Source: DASQWC01 sp035640475 (GTDB lineage Bacteria; Actinomycetota; JAICYB01). From it: 43,141 nt of DNA. The notes beneath the pieces are model-generated. The model saw only the letters and a program-made list of their open reading frames with translations, was not told where the DNA came from and did not search any database. This document shows positions 26,238 through 34,922 of the stretch, piece after piece. Within the stretch, counting starts at the first letter, position 1, and each line of letters begins with the position of its first letter. The stretch lies in assembly GCA_035640475.1 (NCBI GenBank), contig DASQWC010000187.1, forward strand, positions 1-43,141, read 5' to 3'. A program made the translations under genes and the position numbers.

Positions 26238-29200
26238 ACCTATCAACACGACCTACGCGCCGAACGTGACGCCTGCGGGATCGGCTTCGTCGCCGACGCC
26301 AAAGGCCGGCCGTCGCGCGCAATCGTGGAGGCCGCGCTGGGCGCCCTGTGCCGCGTCGAGCATCGCGGAGCGGTCGCGGCCGACGCCCTCACCGGAGACG
26401 GAGCCGGCGTCCTCGCGCCCTTGCCGCCGAAGCTGTTCGGCGACCGCGGCGTCGCGATGCTCTTTTCACGCTCGCCTGAGATCAAGGCCATCGTCGAGGA
26501 GGCCGCGCGCAGTGAAGGCTTCTCCGACCTCGAGTGGCGCGAGGTCCCGCTCGACGCGGCCGCGCTCGGCGAGTTCGCGCAAGCCGCCCAGCCGGAGATC
26601 CTTCAGCTGCTCCACACGACCGACGAAGCCTCCTCCGAGCAGCGCGAGCGCAAATGCTTCCGTGCCCGGCGCCGGGCCGAGGCCGCCGCGCGTGAGCGCG
26701 GTCTCGAGGTGCATTTCCCGTCGTGGTCGTTCCGAACGGTTGCGTACAAGGCGCTCGTCGCCGCGTCGCAATTGCCCAACTTCTATCTCGACCTGGCGAA
26801 CATCGACTTCGAAGCGCCGTTCACAGTCTTCCACCAGCGGTACGCGACCAACCTGCGGCCGACGTGGGAGCGTGCGCAGCCGTTCCGTTTCCTCTGTCAC
26901 AACGGCGAGATCAACGCGATCCAGGGGAACATCAACCAGATGCGCGCCCGCGAGGCGCGTCTCGGCGCCGACGGACTCGCGCCGCCCGAGCTGTTGAGTC
27001 CGGTGCTCGACATGACCCTGCAAGACTCCGGCTTGCTCGACAATGCGCTCGAGCTCCTCGTGCGGGGTGGCCGCGACGTGCGTCACGCGCTGCACATGCT
27101 GATCCCGTCGTTCTGGGAAGAGCGCGACGACATCTCGGCCGACTTGCGCGGCTTCTACCGGTACCACTCGTGCTTGGTCGAGCCGTGGGACGGTCCGGCC
27201 GGCATCATCTTCACCGACGGCATTCGCGTCGGCGCTGCACTCGACCGAAATGGTTTGCGTCCCCTGCGCTTCCAGATCTGCGAGGACGACCTCGTCGTCG
27301 TCTCCTCCGAAGTCGGCACCGTGGATCTGGAGGACCACGGCTCGGTGCGCCGCGGCAAGCTCGCCGAAGGGCAGCTCATTTGCGTGGATCCCACACTGCC
27401 GGACGCCGTGCAAGAGGACGCGTCCGTGAAACGGCACATCGCTTCCTTGAAGCCGTATGCGGAGTGGGCCGACCGGCTGACGAGGCGTCCGGCCGGCGCC
27501 GCCGGCGTCGACGTCCCCGACGACATCGTCGCGCGCCAGACGGCCTTCGGCCTCACCAAGGAAGAGATCACGGTGATCGTCGAGCCGATGGCGAAGTACC
27601 GCAAGGAACCGACGTCGTCGATGGGCGACGACACGCAGGCGCCGTTCCTGACGCCCTTCACTCGCCCGCTCTTCAACTTCTTCAAACAGCGCTTCGCGCA
27701 GGTGACCAATCCGCCGATCGACCACCTGCGCGAGCGGCTGGTCATGTCCAAGCGAGCCCTCGTCGGGCCGCGCACCCCGCTGCTGGAGGAGCGTCCGGAA
27801 GCGGCCGACCTTCTCGAGTACGAGTCGTTCTTCGTGTTCCCCGATGCCGTCGACGACTTGTTCGTCGACGCGCCGTGGCCGGCGGCGCTGCTGGATGCGA
27901 CCTTCCCTGCCTCTGATGGCCCGGACGGCCTCGAAGGGGCCCTGCGCAAGCTCGGCGAGGACGCCGAAGCCGCCGTCGCGGCCGGCGCCGCGATCTTGGT
28001 CGTCTCCGACAGAGCAACCGGCGCCGCCCGCGCACCGATCCCATCCCTCGCCGCCGTTGGCGCCGTCCATCACAGGCTCGTACGCGCCGGGCTGCGCACA
28101 CAGGCGTCGATCGTGTGCGACTCCGGGGAGCCGAGGGAGACGACGCACTTCGCGTGCCTGCTCGGCTACGGCGCCGACCTCATCTGCCCGTATCTGACGC
28201 TTGCCCACCTCGCCGAGCGTGCGTCCAAAGGCATGGTCGAGGGTCTGAAGCCCGAAGAGGCGCTTGAGAACTACCGTTACGCGATCGAGGACGGCGTCCT
28301 GAAGATCATGTCGAAGATGGGCATCTCGACTGTCGACTCCTACCGGGGCGCCCAGATCTTCGAGGCGTACGGTCTGGGGCGCGACGTCGTCGAGCTGTGC
28401 TTCGACGGCACGTACTCGACGATCTGGGGCATCGGGTTCCAGGAGCTCGGTGAGGACGTGCTGCGCCGTCACGCCGACGGCTACGGCAAGCCGCGTGCGC
28501 GCCTCGGCTCGACCGGCTTCATCAAGTTCAAGCACGGCGGCGAGTTCCACGTGAACAATCCGGACGTCGTCGATGCGCTCCACAACACCGTCGGATCCGG
28601 CACGAACCGTCGTCAGGCCGACCTCGAGCGCGCCGCGCACGTTCTGCAGAAGGCGCTCCGGTCGGAGAGCGAAGAGGGCTACGACACGTACGCTGCCCTC
28701 GTGAACGAGCATCCGCCGTCCACGCCGCGCGACTTGTTCGAGTTCGCCGCCGCAGGGGACGCCATCCCGCTCGAGGAGGTCGAGCCGGCGTCTGAGATCA
28801 CGAAGCGGTTCTCGACCGGTGCGATCTCGCACGGGGCCATCTCCCGCGAGGCACACGAGACGCTCGCGATGGCGTTCAACATGATCGGCGGCGCGTCCAA
28901 TACCGGCGAAGGCGGAGAGGATCCGTACCGGTATCGCACCAAGGGAGCCAAGCGCGACCGCAACTGCAAGATCAAGCAGGTGGCGTCGGGCCGCTTTGGT
29001 GTGACGCCCGAGTACGGCTCGTGGGCCGACGAGCTCCAGATCAAGATGGCGCAAGGATCCAAGCCCGGCGAGGGCGGCCAGCTCCCGGGCCACAAGGTGT
29101 CGGCGGAGATCGCGCGGCTGCGGCACACGCAGCCCGGCGTGTCGCTCATCTCACCGCCGCCGCACCACGACATCTATTCGATCGAGGATCTTGCGCAGCT

Positions 29201-30707
29201 GATCTTCGATCTCAAGCAGGTCAACCCGCGCGCCGACGTGTCCGTGAAGCTCGTCGCCACGACCGGCATCGGTCAGATCGCCGCCGGCGTCGCCAAGGGC
29301 CTGGCCGAGGTCGTCATGATCTCCGGTCAGGACGGCGGCACCGGCGCGTCCCCTTTGTCGTCGATCAAGAACGCCGGACTCCCATGGGAGATCGGCCTCG
29401 CGGAAACCCAGCAGACGCTCGTTGCCGAAGGGCTTCGCTCGCGCGTAAAGGTTCGCGTCGACGGTGGCTTTCGCACGGGACGAGACGTCATGGTCGCGGC
29501 GCTCCTCGGCGCCGACCAGTACTCGTTCGGGACGGCGGCGCTGCTGGCCGAGGGCTGCATCATGGTGCGCACGTGTCACCGCGACACGTGTCCGGTCGGG
29601 ATCGCGACGCAGCGTCCGGATCTGCGCGCGAAGTTCCAGGGAACGCCCGAGATGGTTGCGGCGTACATGTTCTTCGTCGCCGAAGAGGTGCGGCGTCTGC
29701 TCGCATCGCTCGGCCTGCGCTCGCTCGACGAGGCCATCGGCCGCACGGAGCTGCTGAAGCGCAGGCACACCGGCGACGGGCGTGCGGATTCCGTCGACCT
29801 CGAGTGGCTCCTCGCCGACACACGCACGAGCGCGGACGCGCCGCGCCGCTTCGTCGAGCACGTCGAGATCCAGCGCGCGCGCTCCGACCTCGGCCGCCGC
29901 GTGAAGGAGGATGCGATCTTCGCGATCCGAACCGGCGGACGGGCCGTCCTGCACTACCCCATTCGCAACGCCGATCGCACGGTGGGAGCGGAGCTCGGCG
30001 GCGAGATCGCGTATCACTTCGGCGAGGAGACGCCACCCGGTGAGGCGCGCGTGCGGTTCGTCGGACAGGCCGGACAGTCGTTCGGCGCGTTTCTGGCCGC
30101 CGGTGTCGAGTTCACGCTCGTCGGCGAAGCCAACGATTACGTGGGCAAGGGCATGAACGGCGGACGCGTGGTGATCGTTCCGCCGCCCAACGACGCCGGC
30201 GACCCGGTGCTCATGGGCAACACCGTGTTGTACGGCGCAACCGGCGGCGAGCTCTACTGCGCCGGACGAGCCGGTGCGCGCTTTGCCGTCCGGAACTCTG
30301 GTGCCCTCGCCGTCGTCGAAGGCACGGGCATGCACGCCTGCGAGTACATGACCGGCGGATGGGTCGTCATCCTCGGCGAGGTCGGCGTGAACGTGGGCGC
30401 CGGGATGACCGGGGGCCAGGCCTTCATCTACGACCCGACGGGAACACTGCCCAACCGCGTGAACGTCGAGCTCGTCACCGTCGACCGTGCCAACCGCGAC
30501 CAGCTCGAGATCGTGCGCGAGTTCGTCGCGAACCACGAGCGGTACACGCAATCGAAGAAGGCACGGACGATCCTCAACGACTGGGCGATCGAAGCGCCGC
30601 ATTTCTTTGCGGTCGTCCCGAAGACCGACGTTGCGAAGATCGAAGCGCGCAAGGACGGCCTCGGCCGCGAGGACGAAGCCGAGCTGGTCGCCGCCGGCGG
30701 CAGCTAG
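26235..30707 (+). CDS. gltB: glutamate synthase large (alpha) subunit
   Basis: 1490 residues when read from CTG 26235. The first in-frame GTG (26325) would lose the catalytic cysteine, C14 in DACGIGF, the N-terminal nucleophile freed by propeptide removal. Order: class II glutaminase (14-~430), central domain, FMN-binding synthase domain (GGTGASPLSSIKNAG, GLAETQQTL), the 3Fe-4S cysteines in CHRDTCPVG and the preceding cysteine of GCIMVRTC, and the C-terminal beta-helix with GGELYCAGRAGARFAVRNSG and TGGQAFIYD. It turns glutamine and 2-oxoglutarate into two glutamates. The NADPH-binding partner GltD is normally next door, but here the next gene is YdeI-like, three bases on. Codon use is like its neighbours. 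Confidence 0.96.
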   Translation: MTYQHDLRAERDACGIGFVADAKGRPSRAIVEAALGALCRVEHRGAVAADALTGDGAGVLAPLPPKLFGDRGVAMLFSRSPEIKAIVEEAARSEGFSDLEWREVPLDAAALGEFAQAAQPEILQLLHTTDEASSEQRERKCFRARRRAEAAARERGLEVHFPSWSFRTVAYKALVAASQLPNFYLDLANIDFEAPFTVFHQRYATNLRPTWERAQPFRFLCHNGEINAIQGNINQMRAREARLGADGLAPPELLSPVLDMTLQDSGLLDNALELLVRGGRDVRHALHMLIPSFWEERDDISADLRGFYRYHSCLVEPWDGPAGIIFTDGIRVGAALDRNGLRPLRFQICEDDLVVVSSEVGTVDLEDHGSVRRGKLAEGQLICVDPTLPDAVQEDASVKRHIASLKPYAEWADRLTRRPAGAAGVDVPDDIVARQTAFGLTKEEITVIVEPMAKYRKEPTSSMGDDTQAPFLTPFTRPLFNFFKQRFAQVTNPPIDHLRERLVMSKRALVGPRTPLLEERPEAADLLEYESFFVFPDAVDDLFVDAPWPAALLDATFPASDGPDGLEGALRKLGEDAEAAVAAGAAILVVSDRATGAARAPIPSLAAVGAVHHRLVRAGLRTQASIVCDSGEPRETTHFACLLGYGADLICPYLTLAHLAERASKGMVEGLKPEEALENYRYAIEDGVLKIMSKMGISTVDSYRGAQIFEAYGLGRDVVELCFDGTYSTIWGIGFQELGEDVLRRHADGYGKPRARLGSTGFIKFKHGGEFHVNNPDVVDALHNTVGSGTNRRQADLERAAHVLQKALRSESEEGYDTYAALVNEHPPSTPRDLFEFAAAGDAIPLEEVEPASEITKRFSTGAISHGAISREAHETLAMAFNMIGGASNTGEGGEDPYRYRTKGAKRDRNCKIKQVASGRFGVTPEYGSWADELQIKMAQGSKPGEGGQLPGHKVSAEIARLRHTQPGVSLISPPPHHDIYSIEDLAQLIFDLKQVNPRADVSVKLVATTGIGQIAAGVAKGLAEVVMISGQDGGTGASPLSSIKNAGLPWEIGLAETQQTLVAEGLRSRVKVRVDGGFRTGRDVMVAALLGADQYSFGTAALLAEGCIMVRTCHRDTCPVGIATQRPDLRAKFQGTPEMVAAYMFFVAEEVRRLLASLGLRSLDEAIGRTELLKRRHTGDGRADSVDLEWLLADTRTSADAPRRFVEHVEIQRARSDLGRRVKEDAIFAIRTGGRAVLHYPIRNADRTVGAELGGEIAYHFGEETPPGEARVRFVGQAGQSFGAFLAAGVEFTLVGEANDYVGKGMNGGRVVIVPPPNDAGDPVLMGNTVLYGATGGELYCAGRAGARFAVRNSGALAVVEGTGMHACEYMTGGWVVILGEVGVNVGAGMTGGQAFIYDPTGTLPNRVNVELVTVDRANRDQLEIVREFVANHERYTQSKKARTILNDWAIEAPHFFAVVPKTDVAKIEARKDGLGREDEAELVAAGGS

Positions 30708-30709
30708 CC

Positions 30710-31291
30710 GTGGCCGAGACGTACAAGGACCTTCCCGTTCTCCCGTTTGCGTCGAAGGCCGAGTGGGCGAAGTGGCTTCGATCGAATCACTCGACCTCCG
30801 ACGGTGTCTGGATCAAGTTCGCCAAGAAGAAGACCGGCATCCCAACCGTCACCTACGACGAAGCCCTCGAAGTCGCGCTCTGCTACGGATGGATCGACGG
30901 CCAGGCCAAGGGCTTCGACGACACACACCATCTCCAGCGCTGGACGCGTCGTCGGGCCAAGAGCGTCTGGTCGAAGATCAACCGCGAGAACGCGCTGCGG
31001 CTGATCGAGGAAGGAAAGATGAAGCCGGCGGGCCTGCGCGAGGTCGAGCGCGCCAAAGCCGACGGGCGCTGGGACGCCGCGTACGACTCGCCCCGCAACG
31101 CCGCGATGCACCCGGACTTCGAGAAGGCGCTCAAGCGCAACGCCAAGGCGAGGACGTTCTTCGAGACGCTCACGGGCGCCAACCGCTTCGCCATCCTCAA
31201 TCGCATCCAAACGGCCAAACGGGAGGAGACCCGGGCCCGTCGGATCAAGCAGTTCGTCGAGATGCTCGAGCGCGGCGAGAGACTCTCTTAG
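30710..31291 (+). CDS. YdeI/OmpD-associated (OmdA) family protein
   Basis: 193 residues from GTG 30710, two bases after the gltB stop. The sequence follows the YdeI family closely: FASKAEWAKWLRSNHSTSDGVWIKFAKKKTGIPTVTYDEALEVALCYGWIDGQAKGFDD, then RRAKSVWSKINRENALRLIEEGKMKPAGLREVERAKADGRWDAAYD and a helical OmdA tail with ALKRNAKARTFFETLTGANRFAILNRIQTAKREETRARRI. Members are implicated in resistance to cationic peptides in enteric bacteria, but the biochemical role is unclear. No signal peptide. It directly abuts the convergent LLM gene at 31292. Confidence 0.88.
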   Translation: MAETYKDLPVLPFASKAEWAKWLRSNHSTSDGVWIKFAKKKTGIPTVTYDEALEVALCYGWIDGQAKGFDDTHHLQRWTRRRAKSVWSKINRENALRLIEEGKMKPAGLREVERAKADGRWDAAYDSPRNAAMHPDFEKALKRNAKARTFFETLTGANRFAILNRIQTAKREETRARRIKQFVEMLERGERLS

Positions 31292-32173
31292 CTAGGACGG
31301 CTTCGGCGGACCTTGCCGGATGCGTTCGCGCATCGGCTCCGGGTTGCCCGGGTGCCGGTACATCGACCACCACACCGCTTCCAGCCACCACGTCGCACCG
31401 GCGTCCCTCCACGCCCGAGCGCTGTTGGCATCGGTGTTGACGTCCTCCTTCTCTCCGCCGCCCTCACACACGATGTCGAACGGCTCATTGCGTTCGGCGC
31501 GAATCCACTCCGCCATCCGGCGGATGTCGTCCATCGGCCCTTCATGCGTGTTGCCTTCGGCATCGAAGACGTTGGGCAGGACACCGTCGTGTCGGAGCGC
31601 CCGGCGAAGCGACTTCATCTTGGGCCACGCCGTGGGGTCACGATGCCACGCGCCGACGACCCAGATGGGAATCTTGCGCATCGGCGCAGGAACGAATTGC
31701 ACGTTGTCGAGCGTGTAGTGCTCGCCGTCATACGAAAAGCGCTCACCGCTCCACAGTCCCTTGAGGACGTCGAGGCCCTCGTCGAGCATCCGGGCCCGCG
31801 TCCGGCGATCGGTTTCCTCGTTGAACGCCGAGCCCGCCTCCGGAACCCAGCCCAATCCGACGCACAGGATGAATCTCCCCTTCGAGAGCCGGTCGAGTGT
31901 CGTCGACTGGCGCGCGATCTCCCACGGACGACGCCACGCAAGGGGCGTGATCATCGTGCCGATCTGCACGCGCTCCGTTCGCACGGCGATCGCCGACATC
32001 AACGCCCACGCGTCGAAGGTCTCCTGGGCGCGTTCGTCGACATCCGACGCATACGGCGTATCCCAGACGAACACGCCTTCCCGACCGGCCTTTTCCGCGT
32101 CGACGGCAAGATCGACGATCACCGACGGATCGTCTCCTACGCCCAAGTTTGGAAGCGTTACGCCGAAGCGCAC
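31292..32173 (-). CDS. LLM-class F420-dependent oxidoreductase
   Basis: 293 residues: MRFGVTLPNLGVGDDPSVIVDLAVDAEKAGREGVFVWD, RTERVQIGTMITPLAWRRPWEIARQSTTLDRLSKGRFILCVGLGW, FNEETDRRTRARMLDEGLDVLKGLW and YTLDNVQFVPAPMRKIPIWVVG are standard for the F420/luciferase-like family. It is shorter than average, and the last 60 residues (WRDAGATWWLEAVWWSMYRHPGNPEPMRERIRQGPPKPS) are tryptophan-rich. It starts immediately after the P450 stop, as the last gene of DUF4097-PadR-P450-LLM. A P450 and an F420 enzyme together suggest oxidation and reduction of one lipophilic substrate, perhaps degradative or protective. Confidence 0.85.
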   Translation of the reverse strand: MRFGVTLPNLGVGDDPSVIVDLAVDAEKAGREGVFVWDTPYASDVDERAQETFDAWALMSAIAVRTERVQIGTMITPLAWRRPWEIARQSTTLDRLSKGRFILCVGLGWVPEAGSAFNEETDRRTRARMLDEGLDVLKGLWSGERFSYDGEHYTLDNVQFVPAPMRKIPIWVVGAWHRDPTAWPKMKSLRRALRHDGVLPNVFDAEGNTHEGPMDDIRRMAEWIRAERNEPFDIVCEGGGEKEDVNTDANSARAWRDAGATWWLEAVWWSMYRHPGNPEPMRERIRQGPPKPS

Positions 32174-33409
32174 TCAGTCGATCGTGACGGGAAGTCTGCT
32201 CAGGCCGCGCAGCACAAACGTCGGACGCCACTCGGGCTCGGCCCCCAGGGCGAGGGCCGGCGCACGTTTCGCCAGCGCTTGAAAGGCAAGCTGTGCCTCG
32301 AGACGCGCGAGCGGCGCGCCCAGGCAAAAGTGAATGCCGGCCCCAAACGCAACCAGCGGGGCGTCGCCGCGGCCGATGTCGAGGCGATCGGGGTCCGGGA
32401 AGTGGCGCTCGTCGCGATTGGCCGCACCGAGCATCACGCCGACGACGCCGCCCTTCTCGATCGTTTCGTCTCCGAGCCGAACCTCTTCGAGCGCGATGCG
32501 CTGGATCAATTGCACGGGAGAGTCGAAGCGCAGGAGCTCTTCGACGGCGAGTCGTGCGAGCCCCGGATCGTCGACGAGCCTGCCCCACTGATCGCGATGA
32601 CGCATCAGGGCGTATGTGCCGTTGCCGATCAGGTTCGCCGTCGTCTCGTGGCCGGCGAGCAGCAGCAGCATGCACGTCGAGAGAAGCTCGTGATGCGTCA
32701 ACCGGTCGCCCTGATGCTCGACGGCAGCCAGAGATGAGATCAGGTCCTCAGACGGCTGCTTGCGTTTGCTCTCGATCAGCTCGTCGAAGTAGTCGCGCAA
32801 TGCGACCGTAGCCGCATTTCCCTGCTCTTCCATCTCAGGAGTGCGGAGCTGCTGCACCTCGAATCTCGTCGCGAAGTGCTTCTCCCACTCCATGAATCTC
32901 TCGCGATCCTCGGCGGGGATCCCCAAGAGCTCACAGATCACGATCACCGGCAGCGGATAGGCGAACTCGGACATGAGCTCGCCGTCTCTCCTGTCGACGA
33001 TCGGCGTGAGCAGTTCATCGACGAGGGAGCCGATGCGGCCGCGCAGGTTCTCGATGATGCGGCGGGTGAACGCCTTCTGGACGAGGTCGCGCAGCCGCTT
33101 GTGGTCCGGATCGTCGCGGAACACCATCATCGCTTCGGCGATCGACCCGAAGGGCGTCTCGCCGTACCCGCTGCCGATGCTGTACATCGATGCATTCCGC
33201 TCGTCGTTGGAGAACCGCGGATCGCGGAGCGCTTCGGACACCGTGTCGTAGGTCGTCGCCAGCCAGACGAGTCCGATCGGGAGCCGGTGTACGGGCGCCG
33301 TCGCGCGCATCCGCGCGTAGAACGGGTATGGATCTCGACGCAGCTGGGGGCTCGCGACGAAATTGATGAAGTCTTCGTCTGTGACCGGCGCGAACGCCGT
33401 ATCGGTCAT
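32174..33409 (-). CDS. cytochrome P450
   Basis: 411 residues, a soluble bacterial P450 of CYP105/107-like size. Visible: I-helix oxygen-activation motif AGHETT (252-257), ExxR in EELLR (E291, R294), and the haem loop FGAGIHFCLG (355-364) with thiolate C362. HxxxR appears as HKRLRDLV (103-110). No membrane anchor, so it needs a separate ferredoxin/reductase, none of which is in this window. The start ATG overlaps the PadR stop (ATGA). The regulator-P450-LLM order suggests expression on demand, with an inducer that is also a substrate. Substrate not predictable. Confidence 0.94.
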   Translation of the reverse strand: MTDTAFAPVTDEDFINFVASPQLRRDPYPFYARMRATAPVHRLPIGLVWLATTYDTVSEALRDPRFSNDERNASMYSIGSGYGETPFGSIAEAMMVFRDDPDHKRLRDLVQKAFTRRIIENLRGRIGSLVDELLTPIVDRRDGELMSEFAYPLPVIVICELLGIPAEDRERFMEWEKHFATRFEVQQLRTPEMEEQGNAATVALRDYFDELIESKRKQPSEDLISSLAAVEHQGDRLTHHELLSTCMLLLLAGHETTANLIGNGTYALMRHRDQWGRLVDDPGLARLAVEELLRFDSPVQLIQRIALEEVRLGDETIEKGGVVGVMLGAANRDERHFPDPDRLDIGRGDAPLVAFGAGIHFCLGAPLARLEAQLAFQALAKRAPALALGAEPEWRPTFVLRGLSRLPVTID

Positions 33410-34050
33410 TTCTTCTCGTCGCCTTCGAGCGCCTCGAGGATCGTCGTCCGTGCCTCGCGAATCGCATCGCGCAACGACGCCAGTCGTTCCTTGTCGAGGT
33501 TACGCCCCCGGGCCGCAGACACGACGTCCGCGACGAAGCCGTCCAGATCGCCTTGCAGCGAGCGAATCACCGACTTTACCTCCGACGAGACATCTCGCGC
33601 GGCGTCGCGCGCGTGTTTGTAACGCTGCCGAGCGTTCCGGGTAGCTCTCCGCTCGTCCCGGCGGACATCCCGCGCCGCCTCGAGAATTTCGCGGCGGATA
33701 TCGCGGACGGACTGTTTGACGTCCTCGCGGATGTCGCGAGCGATCTCGCGCGCGGATCGCGCAAGCCGCTCGCCCAGCTCCTTGATCTCCGATGTTCGGT
33801 CGGCCAGCTCCGCGCGTCCGTCATCGGTCAGGCCGTACACCTTGCGGCCTTCTTCTTCCCGGACGACCTCGATGAGGCCTTCCTGCTCGAGGGCCTGCAG
33901 TCGCGGATAGACGGTTCCTGGCGACGGCGCATAGACCCCGAGGAACTGCTCCTCGAGGCCGGCGATGATGTCGTAGCCGTGGCGCGGCTCCTCGTCGAGG
34001 AGCTTCAGCAGCCACAAGCGAAGGTCGCCGTGACCGAACAGCTTGCTCAC
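33406..34050 (-). CDS. PadR-family regulator with a long charged helical tail
   Basis: 214 residues. Residues 1-85 are the PadR winged helix: LRLWLLKLLDEEPRHGYDIIAGLEEQFLGVYAPSPGTVYPRLQALEQEGLIEVVREEEGRKVYGLTDDGRAEL. From about 85 on there is a continuous, highly charged helix rich in Arg, Glu and Asp (ARSAREIARDIREDVKQSVRDIRREI ...), with heptad-like spacing, much longer than the two-helix dimerisation unit usual in PadR proteins. It may be a coiled coil extending the dimer or contacting another protein, possibly DUF4097. It overlaps both neighbours by four bases. It is the probable repressor at the palindrome 34874-34883. Confidence 0.88.
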   Translation of the reverse strand: MSKLFGHGDLRLWLLKLLDEEPRHGYDIIAGLEEQFLGVYAPSPGTVYPRLQALEQEGLIEVVREEEGRKVYGLTDDGRAELADRTSEIKELGERLARSAREIARDIREDVKQSVRDIRREILEAARDVRRDERRATRNARQRYKHARDAARDVSSEVKSVIRSLQGDLDGFVADVVSAARGRNLDKERLASLRDAIREARTTILEALEGDEKK

Positions 34051-34850
34051 GCGGCGGCACGCCCCTCGACGATGCGAAGGTCGCCGGACACGGTCTTCAC
34101 ATGGAGACGAGCGCCGCCGTCGCCAATCGTGTCGCTGAAGTTGCGACTTCCGGCGCTGGGTTCCCAGTTCTCGCCGACGTCGGAGATCACTCGCCCCGAA
34201 ACGGTCTTGGCGTCGACCGAAAGGTTCGGCTCAGATTTCGTCCGCACCGAGACGGCGCCGGAAACGGTCTTGACGTCGTACGTCCCGGTGGGATCGAGGT
34301 CCAGATCGAGCAGCACTTCGCCGGACACAGTCTTCGCGGCGACCGTCGGACACGCGCCGTCCACGATCGACAAGTCTCCGGAGACCGATTTGAGCGCGAC
34401 GTCTCCGTTAATCGACTTCGCCTGCACCTCACCCGAGACGGTCTTCACGTCGACGCGATCGCCAAGGGTGCTGAGCGTGACGTCACCGGAGACGGTCTTC
34501 ACACGCGTTCCGTTCCTGAATCCGGATACAACCACGGGCGCGGACACGGTCACGATGTCGATGGACGCATCCGCGGGAGCGGTGAGCTCAACCGTGCATG
34601 TGTGTCTCCGCCCCTCGGTGAACCACTTGATGAACCGCTCGAGCGGAGCCATGTTCGAGTCCGGCTGCAGCACGTTGAGCGTGCCATCGATGAGCTGGAC
34701 GTCGACATCACTCCCGGACTCTCTTCTGACATCGATGTGCGACGTCGGGCCGGCAGTGACCGTCACGTCACCGGCAACGATCTTGACGACGACCCGCCGG
34801 ACGCCCTCGAGATCGGTGTGGAGCTCGTCTTCTACGCGCCAGTTCCCCAT
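34047..34850 (-). CDS. DUF4097 beta-strand repeat protein
   Basis: 267 residues from ATG 34850, chosen because AGGGAGGG lies five to six bases upstream and because the longer start (GTG 34874) would lie in the -10 region. After a 100-residue opening domain come repeated units with a KTVSG-type core at near-regular spacing: VKTVSGDV, VKTVSGEV, LKSVSGDL, AKTVSGEV, VKTVSGAV, AKTVSGRV and VKTVSGDL. Such repeats stack as a solenoid of short strands. No signal peptide or membrane helix is visible, so it is probably cytosolic and possibly filament- or scaffold-forming. It is frequently paired with PadR-like or sigma-type regulators. It leads the operon. Confidence 0.85.
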   Translation of the reverse strand: MGNWRVEDELHTDLEGVRRVVVKIVAGDVTVTAGPTSHIDVRRESGSDVDVQLIDGTLNVLQPDSNMAPLERFIKWFTEGRRHTCTVELTAPADASIDIVTVSAPVVVSGFRNGTRVKTVSGDVTLSTLGDRVDVKTVSGEVQAKSINGDVALKSVSGDLSIVDGACPTVAAKTVSGEVLLDLDLDPTGTYDVKTVSGAVSVRTKSEPNLSVDAKTVSGRVISDVGENWEPSAGSRNFSDTIGDGGARLHVKTVSGDLRIVEGRAAA

Positions 34851-34873
34851 GTATCCCTCCCTGATCCAAGTCA

Positions 34874-34902
34874 CGATATATCGCGTCTTTACCGATGGTC
34901 AA
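34874..34902 (-). promoter_or_regulatory. promoter and palindromic operator of the DUF4097-PadR-P450-LLM operon
   Basis: Minus strand TTGACC (34902-34897), 16-base spacer, TATATC (34880-34875): the best sigma70-type match in the window. The -10 lies inside the perfect palindrome CGATATATCG (34874-34883). PadR proteins often bind AT-rich dyads at their own promoters, so autorepression is expected. The same palindrome is upstream of the divergent protease gene. Confidence 0.65.
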
Positions 34903-34922
34903 GGGTCGGTCGCCGTGCGACC

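Noticed and set aside
26466..29126. 886-codon open frame opposite gltB
   Set aside because: Antisense shadow of a firmly identified gene.
34851..34874. GTG 34874 as the DUF4097 start
   Set aside because: It lies in the -10/operator palindrome; ATG 34850 has a strong Shine-Dalgarno.
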